Notes: a model not told the origin generated them from the sequence alone. A DNA stretch of 64,000 nt from Shumkonia mesophila (GCF_026163695.1 NZ_JAOTID010000005.1:62001-126000), one strand, 5' to 3'; numbered from the stretch's first letter, positions 27,036 through 36,359 are shown. Program-made: numbers and translations.

Positions 27036-27488
27036 ATGATCGTGGATCTGAATGTCTGCCCGGCAATCGAGCGACAGGCCCTTGATCTGGCCGTCGAGAT
27101 GAGGAGCCATCTGCTTCGTTCGGTCGGCCGTGGCGACCTGCGGGCGACCCGCTTGCGGTTCTGGGCCAGCGAGCGGATCCAGCAGGTGGTTGCCTGGGGG
27201 CTTTACCAGAAGGCCCTGCGCGCCGGCGAACTGACGCCGGCCGAAATCCGGGAAAACCTGAAAGAGATGATCGAGCGGTCGGGCGAGCCGCCGGCGCTGG
27301 ATGACGCCATCGATCCGGAACTGCGATCGCTCGTCGAGCGGAGCCGGTCGTTGTTTCAGCGGGTACAGAGGCTGGCCAAGGATGCATCGGCGTCGCGCGT
27401 CAAGCGGGGGACGCCCCGGCAATCGTCCGGTCGCGGCCGGGTCGGCGGGGAACCGAAAAGCCTGCCCCGCGAACAGCCGCGGGCCTGA
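27036..27488 (+). CDS. Hypothetical protein, unknown family
   Basis: Soluble protein of 150 residues beginning MIVDLNVCPAIERQALDLAV, with helix-rich sequence (RFWASERIQQVVAWGLYQKA, LTPAEIRENLKEMIERSGEP) and a basic, low-complexity tail (RVKRGTPRQSSGRGRVGG). GGCGGGG lies before the ATG. The balanced helical region suggests a real gene. No known family recognised. Confidence 0.55.
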   Translation: MIVDLNVCPAIERQALDLAVEMRSHLLRSVGRGDLRATRLRFWASERIQQVVAWGLYQKALRAGELTPAEIRENLKEMIERSGEPPALDDAIDPELRSLVERSRSLFQRVQRLAKDASASRVKRGTPRQSSGRGRVGGEPKSLPREQPRA

Positions 27489-27608
27489 GGGTCACCCCAT
27501 GATTTCGTTTACGACTGCCGGCGACATCCCTGGGTTCAACTGCCGTCCGGTGTGCGGACCCATGAGAAAGACCCCGCCTGATCCCGGCGGTGCCGAAGGG
27601 CCCGGTTC

Positions 27609-27974
27609 TCAGCGGCCGGCGTCAAGCCCCAGTTGCGCCCGCTTCGCCTTCGGCAGGCCCGCCGCGACGATGGCATGGGATTCTCCGAGGTAGTCCCGCA
27701 ATTCGTCGTCGGACAGTCCGGGCTTGGCGAAATGCTGGATCCATTTCAGCCCCCGCGACGCCAGGTAAGGGGCGGGGCGCAGGCCCGGCTGCTCCCTCAG
27801 CACCTCGTAGGAGATGTCGCTGACCTTGAAGGTGATCCTCGCTTCGTCATCGTTCCAGCCGCCGATGGCGAACACCTTGCCGCCGACCTTCCAGACATGG
27901 GACCCGCCCCATTGCACGACGGTGGTGGTGGCGGGCAGGCTACGGCAGAACGCGTTGAACTCGTCGCAGGTCAT
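27609..27974 (-). CDS. MmcQ/YjbR family DNA-binding protein
   Basis: Protein of 121 residues with the YjbR fold: MTCDEFNAFCRSLPATTTVVQWGG, HVWKVGGKVFAIGGW, ITFKVSDISYEVLREQPG and the GLKWIQHF segment. The family has a double-wing DNA-binding fold of unclear physiological role. Transcribed alone, 47 bp upstream of the oxidoreductase gene on the same strand. Confidence 0.9.
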   Translation of the reverse strand: MTCDEFNAFCRSLPATTTVVQWGGSHVWKVGGKVFAIGGWNDDEARITFKVSDISYEVLREQPGLRPAPYLASRGLKWIQHFAKPGLSDDELRDYLGESHAIVAAGLPKAKRAQLGLDAGR

Positions 27975-28021
27975 GTCGGTTGTCTCACGATGTTTTCGCC
28001 CAAGGATCGCGGGTCCGGCGT

Positions 28022-29038
28022 TCAGGCGGAAAAGCCTTCGAGCACGATCTTTCCGCGGGCCCGGCCGCTCTCGATCAGCGCGTGGGCGCGCCTCAGGGTC
28101 TCGGCATTGATGGCGCCGAACCGTTCGGTGAGGGTGGTTCGCAGGGTGCCGGCGTCGACGAGGCGCGACACCTCGTCGAGCACCGCGCCCTGCTCATCGA
28201 CGTCGGCCGTGGCGAACAGGGATCGGGTGAACATGAACTCCCAATGGACCGAGACCGACTTGCGCTTGAACGGCAGAATGTCGAGGGTCGCCGGATCGTC
28301 GATGACGGCCAATCGCCCCTGCGGCGCGATCAGCTTGACGATCTCGGCAAGGTGGGCGTCCGTGTGGGTGGTCGCGAAGACGAAACCGGGCGCCGCCAAT
28401 CCCGCGGCGGCGATCTCTTCCGACAGCGGCCTGGAATGGTCCAGGACGTGGTGGGCGCCGAGATCCTTGACCCACTCGCCGGTTTCCGGCCGCGAGGCGG
28501 TGGCGATCACCGTCAGTCCGGTCAGCTGGCGGGCCAGTTGCACGGCGATGGAGCCGACGCCGCCCGCGCCGCCGACGATCAGGATGCCCGTGGCCCCGGG
28601 AACGGGGCGCTTGACGTCGAGGCGGTCGAACAGCGTCTCCCAGGCGGTGACCGCCGTCAGCGGCAGGGCGGCGGCCTGCGCCCAGTCGAGGGTGCGCGGC
28701 TTGGTCCCGACGATCCGCTCGTCGACCGCATGGAATTCGGCGTTCGCCCCGGGCCGGGTAAACTCTCCGGAATAGTACACCGCGTCGCCGGCCTTGAAGC
28801 GGCGCGCCTCCGGGCCGACGCCGGCCACGACGCCGGCGACGTCCCACCCCAGGACCTTCCATTCTCCCTCCGGCGGCTGGGCCCTGACGCGGACCTTGGT
28901 GTCCACCGGATTGACCGAGATGGCCTTGACCTCGACCAGAAGATCCCGCCCCCTGGGCTCGGGGCGCGGAAGGTCGACATCGACGAGGGCTTCCCGGTCG
29001 TCGATCGGACGGGACACCTTGTAGGCGACGGCGCGCAT
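28022..29038 (-). CDS. Zinc-binding alcohol dehydrogenase family / quinone oxidoreductase
   Basis: MDR-superfamily NADPH oxidoreductase of 338 residues (adh_fam_1 type). N-terminal GroES-like domain with SVNPVDTKVR and LGWDVAGVVAGVGPEA; Rossmann motif GGAGGVGSIAVQLAR; end SGRARGKIVLEGF. Catalytic zinc cysteines are missing, as in quinone oxidoreductases, so it is probably a zinc-free enal or quinone reductase. Confidence 0.92.
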   Translation of the reverse strand: MRAVAYKVSRPIDDREALVDVDLPRPEPRGRDLLVEVKAISVNPVDTKVRVRAQPPEGEWKVLGWDVAGVVAGVGPEARRFKAGDAVYYSGEFTRPGANAEFHAVDERIVGTKPRTLDWAQAAALPLTAVTAWETLFDRLDVKRPVPGATGILIVGGAGGVGSIAVQLARQLTGLTVIATASRPETGEWVKDLGAHHVLDHSRPLSEEIAAAGLAAPGFVFATTHTDAHLAEIVKLIAPQGRLAVIDDPATLDILPFKRKSVSVHWEFMFTRSLFATADVDEQGAVLDEVSRLVDAGTLRTTLTERFGAINAETLRRAHALIESGRARGKIVLEGFSA

Positions 29039-29196
29039 GATGCATCTCCCTTTTCAGTATCGGAGACGATGTGGCATCTGGAGATCCTATGCGCAAGAAC
29101 GGATGCCGCGTGCCGCATTCGTCATGGCCAAATCCACCGTGCATGCCTTCTTGCGCTTTTTAAGAGCGTCGGCTCTGCGTCGGGGTTCGCGACCAT

Positions 29197-29676
29197 TCAC
29201 GCGGCGGGCGGCTCGATGGTGACGCCGTATTTGGCGGCGATGGCCGCCAGCTTTCCGAATTCCGGCATGCCCGCGGTCGCGGCCGCGTCCAGTTCGGCGA
29301 ACATCCGGTCGAGGCCGCAACTCGGCGCGCACAGGACGAGGACGCGGGCCGGCCTATCGGAGACGTTGCGGTAGGCATGGCGTCGCCCGCGCGGGCCGAA
29401 GAAGAAACCACCGGCCGCGATCCGATGGGGCGCCGATTCGCCCTCGAATTCGATGACGATTTCGCCGCTCAGCACATAGAAGGCTTCATCCTCATGGGCA
29501 TGGGTGTGCGCTGGCGCGCCCGCGCCCGGCGGAACCACGTCTTCCCAAAGCGAGAAGGACCCCGCGGTTTCGGCGCCCGTCGCCTTGTAGATGTGGGTGA
29601 CGCCCAGTACCTTGAGCGTCGAGCCGGCTGCCGGCTTGCGAACGAACGGTTCGGCTGCGGTGACTTTGGCACCCAT
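29197..29676 (-). CDS. Cupin domain protein
   Basis: Single-cupin protein of 159 residues. Motif 1 reads HTHAHEDEAFYVLSG (metal-ligand histidines and glutamate) and motif 2 GPRGRRHAYRNVS. AAGGAGA precedes the ATG at 29676. The family spans dioxygenases, isomerases and sensors. The C-terminal SCGLDRMFAELDAAA and the position do not decide among them. Confidence 0.88.
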   Translation of the reverse strand: MGAKVTAAEPFVRKPAAGSTLKVLGVTHIYKATGAETAGSFSLWEDVVPPGAGAPAHTHAHEDEAFYVLSGEIVIEFEGESAPHRIAAGGFFFGPRGRRHAYRNVSDRPARVLVLCAPSCGLDRMFAELDAAATAGMPEFGKLAAIAAKYGVTIEPPAA

Positions 29677-29874
29677 CGTCGATCTCCTTGGTGGCTGTCG
29701 GTTCACCAGGAGATAGGTCCGCTCAGACCCGATGATCAGCCCGAACAGGTCTATCGACGGCGAATCCTGTGTTAATGGACGAACGAGCTTCGAGTGGGTT
29801 TCGTTTTCCGACGGGCTGCCGCAATGCATCGTGCGGCACATTTTGACAAAGTAGGACTTCTTGTCCGGCCATTG

Positions 29875-30882
29875 TCATGTCTTTCCGGTCCACTGAGCAT
29901 CGACCGGGTACGGTCCCTCCAGAAACTCCACGTCGTGATAGCCCTTACTGCCTATGGCACGAGCGAGCGGGCTGCGAAAATCCTCATCGTTTTGCACGAG
30001 CCGTAGTGCGCGAGCAAAATTCCAGCGCGGCCTCCAACCCAGGGCAGAGATGGCGCGCTGACTCACATAGACACGGTCGATCTCGTCGAACATCGACCAG
30101 CCCTTCCTTGCGTAGATCTCTTCGGCATCAGGGAAGAGGCGTTGAACTACGACTGCTGGTTGCTGCCGCAATTGCAGCAAGTCGCTTTTACGAAAAGGCG
30201 TCGGCGCGGAGATGATGTAGCGTCCAAACCGGAGTTGAGGTGCGCGCTCCAATGCTAGCAGATGAGCTTGCACAACATCATCCAGGTCGACGCGTCGATA
30301 TAGCAGTTCGTTTAGCTGGGCATTGTCGAGGCTGAAACGATTCCGAACGGCGACACTATCGTCTTCTTCCGGAAAGAAGCGCGACGTCCTGAGGATGATG
30401 AGCGACAGTTTCCGCCTATACGCGAACATTTCGCAAAGGTGCTCCGCGCCGAGCTTCGTTGCCGCATAGATATTTTTGGGGATGGCGACGACTTCTTCAT
30501 TGATCCAGGCAGCTGGCGCGCCAGGGGCCGGCGTCAAAGCGGACCCGAAGGTGCTTGTGGTGCTTGTGAACACGAAGCTCTCGATACCGGTTTCAGCCGC
30601 TGCTTCAAGCAGGCACAGCGTGCCGGTAATATTTGTGTCGACAAATTCCTGATGGGAATGCGTCACCACATGCGGCTTGTGCAATGTGGCCGTATGGATG
30701 ATCGATTGAATTCCCCCGCGAAATACACTGCCCAGGAAGTCCTGGTCGGATATGGATCCCACGAGATCGGTATAGGACGACGGCTTGATATCGATGCCCA
30801 CGGCACGCCGATTTGAATGCCGCAGAACGCGCATCAAAGCTTCGCCGAGATGTCCTGCGCTTCCCGTCACAACAATTGTCAT
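29875..30882 (-). CDS. NAD-dependent epimerase/dehydratase family protein
   Basis: Extended short-chain dehydrogenase of 335 residues. The NAD motif is TGSAGHLGEAL; active-site tyrosine and lysine occur in IYAATKLGAEHL, and the serine region is FTSTTSTFGS. The family acts on nucleotide sugars and related substrates; specificity unknown. The sequence has clearly more A and T than its neighbours, as do the genes up to 32.65 kb. GGAGG precedes the ATG at 30882. A decayed transporter gene ends 17 bp upstream. Confidence 0.88.
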   Translation of the reverse strand: MTIVVTGSAGHLGEALMRVLRHSNRRAVGIDIKPSSYTDLVGSISDQDFLGSVFRGGIQSIIHTATLHKPHVVTHSHQEFVDTNITGTLCLLEAAAETGIESFVFTSTTSTFGSALTPAPGAPAAWINEEVVAIPKNIYAATKLGAEHLCEMFAYRRKLSLIILRTSRFFPEEDDSVAVRNRFSLDNAQLNELLYRRVDLDDVVQAHLLALERAPQLRFGRYIISAPTPFRKSDLLQLRQQPAVVVQRLFPDAEEIYARKGWSMFDEIDRVYVSQRAISALGWRPRWNFARALRLVQNDEDFRSPLARAIGSKGYHDVEFLEGPYPVDAQWTGKT

Positions 30883-30898
30883 CGCCACCTCCACCTGA

Positions 30899-31081
30899 TC
30901 ACGCAACAAACGCCCTTCTTGCGGACGCGACGGCGATGACGATGATTAGAGCACACACAGCCTGAAACCCCTGAATCGCTTCGCCGAGAAACATCACTGC
31001 GCCACTCAACCCGAACACGGGGATCAGCGTCTTGAACAGGGCGGCCGTACTGGCCTTCAGCCGCGCTGCGTCGCCAAAACG
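30899..31081 (-). pseudogene. 3' remnant of an EamA/DMT transporter gene
   Basis: The minus strand encodes about 60 residues matching only the last two helices of an EamA repeat (AALFKTLIPVFGLSGAVMFL, GEAIQGFQAVCALIIVIAVA, then a stop). Upstream of this the frame turns into unrelated, arginine-rich sequence and a stop codon, and there is no start. This is a 5'-truncated gene of the same lower-GC block as the epimerase, with which it was probably once cotranscribed. Confidence 0.75.
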
Positions 31082-31215
31082 CGGTCGATGCCGGAGCGAT
31101 CGGATAGGAAGCAGTTGACCGACAATCGAACGAGCGAATCTTCCCGCAGAGGCGATTCGGTCTGTCTACATATTTTGTTGTTCGGATACCTGAGGGATTC
31201 GCGCCATTGACGCCG

Positions 31216-31590
31216 TTACGTTTTCGAAGTCATCACTTTCTGAACGATCTTCCAGGTTCCGTTGACCTTTAAGCATGACAACATGTCCGTGAAGTAACGT
31301 GGCGGAATCTGCAACTTTAACTTCAAAAGCGCGAGGTCTCTTTCAACGTCTATTGATAGGATCTGGTCGTCGCGCTCCAAGCCCCGTTGTTTCGGAGCTT
31401 CCATATTACGGACGGCCGCTAGCCACGTCGCAATCGGCGTCACGCCCACGTTGCCGTCGTCGCCGACCTTTGTCACAGAACTCGATGGATGAAATATGGA
31501 TGCAAATTTCTCAGCATCCATTTCATAGGCGGCGTCGAAATAGGTCTGCGCTAGGGAGCGCAAGGCACGAACGTCGGTATCCATGGCCAT
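31216..31590 (-). CDS. NTF2-like (Lumazine_bd_2/SnoaL-type) protein
   Basis: About 124 residues with the cone-shaped NTF2 fold: DVRALRSLAQTYFDAAYEMDAEKFASIFHP, then LLKLKLQIPPRYFTDMLSCLKVNGTWKIVQKVM, the usual end. The start is uncertain between 31590 and 31584, with a longer form from 31620 or 31680. Such proteins are small isomerases, dehydratases or binding proteins; role here unknown. Part of the lower-GC block. Confidence 0.82.
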   Translation of the reverse strand: MAMDTDVRALRSLAQTYFDAAYEMDAEKFASIFHPSSSVTKVGDDGNVGVTPIATWLAAVRNMEAPKQRGLERDDQILSIDVERDLALLKLKLQIPPRYFTDMLSCLKVNGTWKIVQKVMTSKT

Positions 31591-31768
31591 CCCGAAAAAG
31601 TTGTTACCGATCCGATTCATACGCCCAGCTATCTTCTGCCGAGCGTCAGCCAGGCCGAAACGTGCAGACAGTTGCCTCACGTCTCCTTGTGGGCCAAGAC
31701 TAGGACAAAGTGGCTTATGAGACTAGACGTGTTGAACGGGATGCGGTCATGAGCGATATTCATAAATC

Positions 31769-32650
31769 ATGAGGCACGAACTGAACGAACTCGCTACATT
31801 TGCAATCGTTGCCAGTGAACGAAGCTTTACACGGGCTGCGGTAAAGCTAGGTGTGTCTCAGTCTGCCCTGAGCCACACGATCCGGGGACTTGAGCAACGA
31901 CTCGAGCTGCAGCTTCTTGCTCGGACAACCAAGAGTGTCGCACCAACCGCTGCTGGGGCTGCTCTTTTGAAAGACTTGTCTCCGGCACTTGAGCAAATTG
32001 CTCGTGCCCTAGACAAAGCCCGAAGCGTTCGGCACCGACCTGCGGGGCGTCTTCGAATTGTAATGTCACGGTCGGCTGCGGTGATGGTATTGCTGCCGAG
32101 GCTCACGGCATTCGCTGAGGCCTACCCTGACATCGTTCTCGACGTTGTCACCGTCACTGGCCCTCTAGACCTCGTTGCAGGCGAGTTCGATGCCGGTATT
32201 CAGCTCGGCGAGTACATTCAAAAGGATATGATCGCGGTGCCCGTCACGCCAGAATTGCGATTGGCAGTGGTGGGATCGCCCCGCTATTTCGCCTCACGAC
32301 GCATTCCGCAAAAGCCAAAGGATCTCAATGACCATCGGTGCATAACGCTGCGTCTTCCGGGCGGTCCGTATCGGTGGGAGTTCGAGCAGGGACGAAAGTC
32401 GGTCACGATCAGCGTGAATGGCCCGCTCATAATCGACGACACTCACCTGGTGATTCAGGCGGCGCTCGCTGGAGTTGGCCTTGGACTTGCTTATGAAGAG
32501 CAGGTCGCAGGGTACATTGCGAAGCGTCGGCTTATCCGCGTCCTGGAGGACTGGACGCCGCCAATTCCCGGCTTTTTCATGTATTACCCCAGTCGCGAGC
32601 ATAAGCCTGCTGCGCTGTCTGCACTGGTGAACGCGCTGCGACTCTCTTAA
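31769..32650 (+). CDS. LysR family transcriptional regulator
   Basis: Regulator of 293 residues with a standard winged helix (ATFAIVASERSFTRAAVKLG, VSQSALSHTIRGLEQRLELQ, LLARTTKSVAPTAAG) and effector domain (GRLRIVMSRSAAVMVLLPRL, FDAGIQLGEYI). Codon use is less GC-biased than the surrounding core genes. It is divergent from the NTF2-like gene, which with the epimerase is its probable target. Confidence 0.92.
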   Translation: MRHELNELATFAIVASERSFTRAAVKLGVSQSALSHTIRGLEQRLELQLLARTTKSVAPTAAGAALLKDLSPALEQIARALDKARSVRHRPAGRLRIVMSRSAAVMVLLPRLTAFAEAYPDIVLDVVTVTGPLDLVAGEFDAGIQLGEYIQKDMIAVPVTPELRLAVVGSPRYFASRRIPQKPKDLNDHRCITLRLPGGPYRWEFEQGRKSVTISVNGPLIIDDTHLVIQAALAGVGLGLAYEEQVAGYIAKRRLIRVLEDWTPPIPGFFMYYPSREHKPAALSALVNALRLS

Positions 32651-32905
32651 CGTTTTTCTCGAGCTTGCTAGGAGAACCGAACCGGCGACCTGACCAAAAC
32701 TACCGTCATCGTCGTTAAGAGAAGATCGTCACCTCCCCCCAGCTCGGTCCATTGCATCGAAGCGCCTATGGGTTGTTCCGCGCCAAGTTGGCCTTTGGCG
32801 CCGGTGTCGCTTAGTGGGCTGGGCCGACTATCGACTGCTTTCGCTCAGGGGCAATCGGCTCCGGTGTGCAGCGATAAATCACCATCCTACACCAGAGCAT
32901 TCCTC

Positions 32906-34456
32906 TCACTCCCACTCAATCGTTCCCGGCGGTTTGCTGGTGATGTCGTAGGTCACCCGGTTGATGCCGCGCACCTCGTTGATGATGCGGTTGGCGACCC
33001 GGCCCAGGAAGTCGTGGGCGAAGGGGTAGTAGTCGGCGGTCATGCCGTCGGTCGAGGTGACGGCGCGCAGCGCGCAGGCGAAATCGTAGGTGCGGGCGTC
33101 GCCCATGACGCCCACCGTCTGCACCGGCAGCAGCACGGCGAAGGCCTGCCAGATGGCGTCGTAAAGCCCCGCCGCGCGGATCTCCTCGATGAAGATGGCG
33201 TCGGCCTTGCGCAGGATGTCGGCCCGCTCGCGGCTGACCGCGCCGGGGATGCGCACGCCCAGGCCGGGGCCGGGGAAGGGATGGCGGCCGACCAGCCGTT
33301 CCGGCAAGCCGAGCTCGCGGCCCAGGGCCCGCACTTCGTCCTTGAACAGTTCGCGCAGCGGCTCGACCAGGGCCATCTTCATGCGCTCGGGCAGGCCGCC
33401 GACGTTGTGGTGCGACTTGATGGTGACGGAAGGGCCGCCGGCGAAGGAGACCGATTCGATGACGTCGGGATAAAGCGTGCCCTGGGCCAGGAAATCGGCG
33501 CCGCCGGCCTCTTTCGCCGCCTCGTCGAAGACGTCGATGAAGGTGGCGCCGATGATCTTGCGCTTCCTCTCGGGGTCGGTGACGCCGTCGAGCTTGGCAA
33601 GGAAGATGTCGGAGGCGTCCTTGGCGACCAGCGGGATGTTGTAGTGGCCGCGGAACAGCTCGACCACCTCGTCGGCCTCGTTCAGGCGCAGAAGCCCGGT
33701 GTCGACGAAGACGCAGACCAACTGCTCGCCGATCGCCTCGTGCAGCAGCACCGCGGCCACCGAGGAATCGACCCCGCCCGACAGCCCGCAGATGACCCGG
33801 CCCTTGCCGACCTGGGCCCGCACCTTGGCGATGGCCTGCTCGCGGAAGGCGGCCATCGTCCAGTCGCCCCGGCAGCCGGCGATGGTGTGGGTGAAGTTGC
33901 GCAACAGTGCGGCGCCGTGCGGCGTGTGCACCACCTCGGGGTGGAACTGCACGCCGTAGAGCTTCTTCTCGTCGTCGGCCACCGCGGCGAAGGGCGCCCC
34001 CTCGGTGACGGCGACGGGACGGAAGCCGGGGGCCAGTTCGATGACGCGATCGCCGTGGCTCATCCACACCTGGTGGCGGTCGCCGTGCGACCACACGCCG
34101 TCGAACAACCCGCACGTGCCGTCGACCTCGACGAAGGCGCGGCCGAACTCGCGGTGGTCCGATCCCTCCACCCGGCCGCCCATCTGGGCCATCATGGTCT
34201 GCTGGCCATAGCAGATGCCCAGCACCGGCACGCCCAGGGTGAAGATCTCGGGCGCCGCGCGCGGGGTGTCGGTCTCGGTGACCGAGGCGGGGCCGCCCGA
34301 CAGGATGATGGCCTTGGGCGCGAAGGCGGCCAGGAAGGCGCCGTCGACCTTGTGGAAGGGATGGATCTCGCAATAGACGCCGCTCTCGCGCACGCGGCGC
34401 GCGATCAGCTGCGTCACCTGCGAGCCGAAATCGACGATGAGGACGCGTTCGGTCAT
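32906..34456 (-). CDS. guaA: GMP synthase (glutamine-hydrolysing)
   Basis: Converts XMP to GMP with ATP and glutamine. Length 516 residues. The amidotransferase domain has [15 protein letters not shown] (nucleophile cysteine) and FHPEVVHT (catalytic His-Glu); the synthetase domain has the PP-loop [10 protein letters not shown], and the C-terminal dimer part ends KPPGTIEWE. Start at [13 protein letters not shown] (34456); an upstream in-frame ATG at 34471 has a slightly better ribosome site. It lies on the same strand as guaB and rsmB but is separated from them by 1.9 kb of other features. Confidence 0.96.
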   Translation of the reverse strand: MTERVLIVDFGSQVTQLIARRVRESGVYCEIHPFHKVDGAFLAAFAPKAIILSGGPASVTETDTPRAAPEIFTLGVPVLGICYGQQTMMAQMGGRVEGSDHREFGRAFVEVDGTCGLFDGVWSHGDRHQVWMSHGDRVIELAPGFRPVAVTEGAPFAAVADDEKKLYGVQFHPEVVHTPHGAALLRNFTHTIAGCRGDWTMAAFREQAIAKVRAQVGKGRVICGLSGGVDSSVAAVLLHEAIGEQLVCVFVDTGLLRLNEADEVVELFRGHYNIPLVAKDASDIFLAKLDGVTDPERKRKIIGATFIDVFDEAAKEAGGADFLAQGTLYPDVIESVSFAGGPSVTIKSHHNVGGLPERMKMALVEPLRELFKDEVRALGRELGLPERLVGRHPFPGPGLGVRIPGAVSRERADILRKADAIFIEEIRAAGLYDAIWQAFAVLLPVQTVGVMGDARTYDFACALRAVTSTDGMTADYYPFAHDFLGRVANRIINEVRGINRVTYDITSKPPGTIEWE

Positions 34457-34579
34457 GGCGGGTGCCGGCATTCCGCTGCTCGGGTGAATCGGGAGCGGAC
34501 GATAGCCGAAACCCCACCCGCCCGCCAGCCCAAAGGCGCGCGTTCCTCGCCATCCCCCCACCGTCGGCATAAGCGATTT

Positions 34580-34701
34580 TCCTCTCCGCCCCCGGGGGCG
34601 GAGAGGATCAAGGTGAGGTGGGGGAAGTCTCAGGCGTCGGCCCTTCCCCACCTCACCCGCACGCTTCGCGCGCACCCTCTCCGCCCCGCCGGCGGAGAGG
34701 G
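34580..34701. repeat. Intergenic palindromic repeat cluster
   Basis: Three inverted repeats in a row: a perfect 28-bp palindrome centred at 34593/34594 (34580-34607), an imperfect dyad GGTGAGGTGGGG... / ...CCCCACCTCACC (about 34612-34657), and an 11-bp-arm hairpin CCCTCTCCGCC / GGCGGAGAGGG (34675-34701). The arms of the outer two are variants of each other, so the whole looks like a BIME-type mosaic element. A related GC-rich element lies at 37725-37785. Confidence 0.7.
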
Positions 34702-34741
34702 TTGGCTGGCTTCACGCGTCGAAAGGGGGATGCCATGCGCC

Positions 34742-34785
34742 CAAAAGAAAACCGCCGCGTTCCGAGGCAACGGAGAGCGCGGCGG
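34742..34785 (-). terminator. Rho-independent terminator of the small gene at 34843
   Basis: Read on the minus strand: stem CCGCCGCG / CGCGGCGG (34785-34778 with 34759-34752), followed by TTTTCTTTT. It lies about 60 bp after the stop of the small minus-strand gene and supports that gene being expressed. Confidence 0.7.
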
Positions 34786-34842
34786 TCCAGGTTTGCCTAA
34801 CCTGAGGAAAAACCTGGAAAAACTGCTTAAGCAGCGAGGGCG

Positions 34843-35025
34843 TTAGGCAGTAGACGGTGCCCCCTTGTGAGAGGGCCGCTGGACAGGGTGCGAAGACAGC
34901 CGCGAACGCAGCCAGCCGGCGATCTGCCGAAGGCCGTCGCTGCGGGCGTCCTTTCCCCGGGCCACGCACAGGTCCAGTTCACGCGATGTCATCGCGGGAC
35001 GGGGAGTCATAACCGAACGTGCCAT
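34843..35025 (-). CDS. Small basic hypothetical protein
   Basis: Sixty residues: MARSVMTPRPAMTSRELDLC, then VARGKDARSDGLRQIAGWLR and a polar tail. AAGGACA lies upstream of the ATG and a terminator follows. The MTxRELDLCVxRGKxLRSEALR-like pattern resembles short conserved alphaproteobacterial proteins of unknown function; I do not recognise a named family. Divergent from the LysR gene at 35172. Confidence 0.6.
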   Translation of the reverse strand: MARSVMTPRPAMTSRELDLCVARGKDARSDGLRQIAGWLRSRLSSHPVQRPSHKGAPSTA

Positions 35026-35171
35026 GGCCGTTGTCCTTATCGTCGCCCGTTCCCGTCGTCCGGGAACAAATGGGCCTTCCAACAACAAAGGCTACGCCCC
35101 TTTCCCTTGATTCATAACCCGTCCAGGGGTCATATCATCTGTGAACCTGGGTCATAAGGCGAGGGCGGGGG

Positions 35172-36074
35172 ATGGAACGGTCGCACGAAATGGGCATCTT
35201 CGTTCGGGTGGTCGATGAGGGCGGCCTGTCGGCGGCGGCGCGCGCGCTCAACCTGGCGCCCTCGACCATCAGCAAGATCATGACCCGGCTGGAGGAACGC
35301 CTGGGCGTGCGCCTGATGAACCGCACCACCCGGCAGTTCAAGCTGACCGCCGAGGGCGAGGAGTTCTACAAGCGCAGCCGCGCCATCATCCAGGAGATCG
35401 AAGAGGCGGAAGCCTCGGTGTCGCGCGCCAAATCCGAACTCACCGGCCCGCTCAAGGTCATCTCGATGGTCGCCTTCGGCAACTATCAGTTGGTGCCGAT
35501 CATCCCCGAGTTCCTGGCCCGCCACCCCGGGGTGCACATCGACCTTACGCTGACCGACGGCAAGATGGACGTCATCGAGGCCGGGGCCGACGTCGGCGTG
35601 CTGCACGGCAACCTTCCGGATTCCTCGTTGATCGTCCATCGCCTGGTCGACGACCGCCGCGTGGTGGTGGCCTCGCCCGACTATCTCAAGCGCTTCGGCG
35701 CGCCCCGCGAGCCCGAGGACCTGTTGAAGCACAACTGCATCATCTGGTGGAACGCCCAGCGCCACCTCAACCGCTGGCCGTTCGACGGCGGGCGCGTCGT
35801 CACGGTCAAGGGCAACGTCATGGTGGACAACGGCGAAACCCTGGTGCGCATGGCGATGGCCGGGGCGGGGCTCATCCGGCTGGCCGAATTCGTCGCCGGA
35901 GCGGCGATCCGCGACGGCCTCCTGGTGCCGGTGCTGACCGAGCACACCAAGGACGACACCCTGCCCATCTACGCCATCTTCCCGCACCGCCAGCACCTGG
36001 CCTCGAAAGTGCGCGCCTTCGTCGACTTCCTGGACGAGAAATTCTCCCCGGTGCCGCCGTGGCGGCAGGGGTGA
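35172..36074 (+). CDS. LysR family transcriptional regulator
   Basis: Regulator of 300 residues. The winged helix reads FVRVVDEGGLSAAARALNLA, PSTISKIMTRLEERLGVRLM, NRTTRQFKLTAEG, and the effector domain GPLKVISMVAFGNYQLVPII. High-GC codon use matches the core genome. It lies opposite to and between guaA and rsmB, two genes normally close in related bacteria, so it was probably inserted there. Target unknown; the small divergent gene at 34843 is the nearest candidate. Confidence 0.93.
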   Translation: MERSHEMGIFVRVVDEGGLSAAARALNLAPSTISKIMTRLEERLGVRLMNRTTRQFKLTAEGEEFYKRSRAIIQEIEEAEASVSRAKSELTGPLKVISMVAFGNYQLVPIIPEFLARHPGVHIDLTLTDGKMDVIEAGADVGVLHGNLPDSSLIVHRLVDDRRVVVASPDYLKRFGAPREPEDLLKHNCIIWWNAQRHLNRWPFDGGRVVTVKGNVMVDNGETLVRMAMAGAGLIRLAEFVAGAAIRDGLLVPVLTEHTKDDTLPIYAIFPHRQHLASKVRAFVDFLDEKFSPVPPWRQG

Positions 36075-36093
36075 GGCACGCGGCGGAAAACGC

Positions 36094-36122
36094 TTGAATT
36101 TTTCCGCAAATAGGTATATAAT
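36094..36122 (+). promoter_or_regulatory. Strong sigma-70-like promoter with no gene behind it
   Basis: TTGAAT (36094-36099), a 17-bp spacer and a perfect TATAAT (36117-36122), 20 bp after the LysR stop. Downstream to 36353 there is no open reading frame, only AT-rich DNA with nested inverted repeats. It may drive a small RNA, or be accidental in AT-rich DNA. Confidence 0.5.
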
Positions 36123-36252
36123 CCATTTTTCGATATTTAACAGGTAAATAGGCGTATCCCGGGCATCGAGCCAGTCCGAGCCGGCCACGAGCGGCCCGAC
36201 CTTTTGTCCCCCTTCCGTCGGATGGCATTAACCCGCTGATTTCAAAAGATAA

Positions 36253-36359
36253 AACGGCAAAATGACGAGAAATGACGATGTTTTTTTCGGGGAATCCGGA
36301 GATTGCCGTTATTTTTCAATCGGTTGACGTGAATCGCCAAAACCGAATTCTCGTCATTT
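36253..36359. repeat. Nested inverted repeats in the AT-rich guaA-rsmB spacer
   Basis: Two interlocked dyads: AACGGCAA (36253-36260) with TTGCCGTT (36303-36310), and AAATGACGAGAA (36260-36271) with TTCTCGTCATTT (36348-36359). A further direct copy of AAATGACGA starts at 36269. The right arm of the second dyad covers the rsmB stop codon. The first stem is followed by ATTTTTC on the plus strand and TTATCTTTT on the minus strand, so it may act as a terminator in either direction. Confidence 0.6.

Noticed and set aside
32651..32905. Short frames between the LysR gene and guaA
   Set aside because: None has a ribosome site or recognisable protein pattern; nothing supportable was seen in this 255-bp gap.
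34580..34701. CRISPR-like repeat array
   Set aside because: The repeats are palindromes of different sizes and spacing, without regular spacers or cas genes.
32768..34846. Open frame of about 690 codons on the plus strand over guaA
   Set aside because: Shadow of guaA; no domain pattern and it crosses into repeats.
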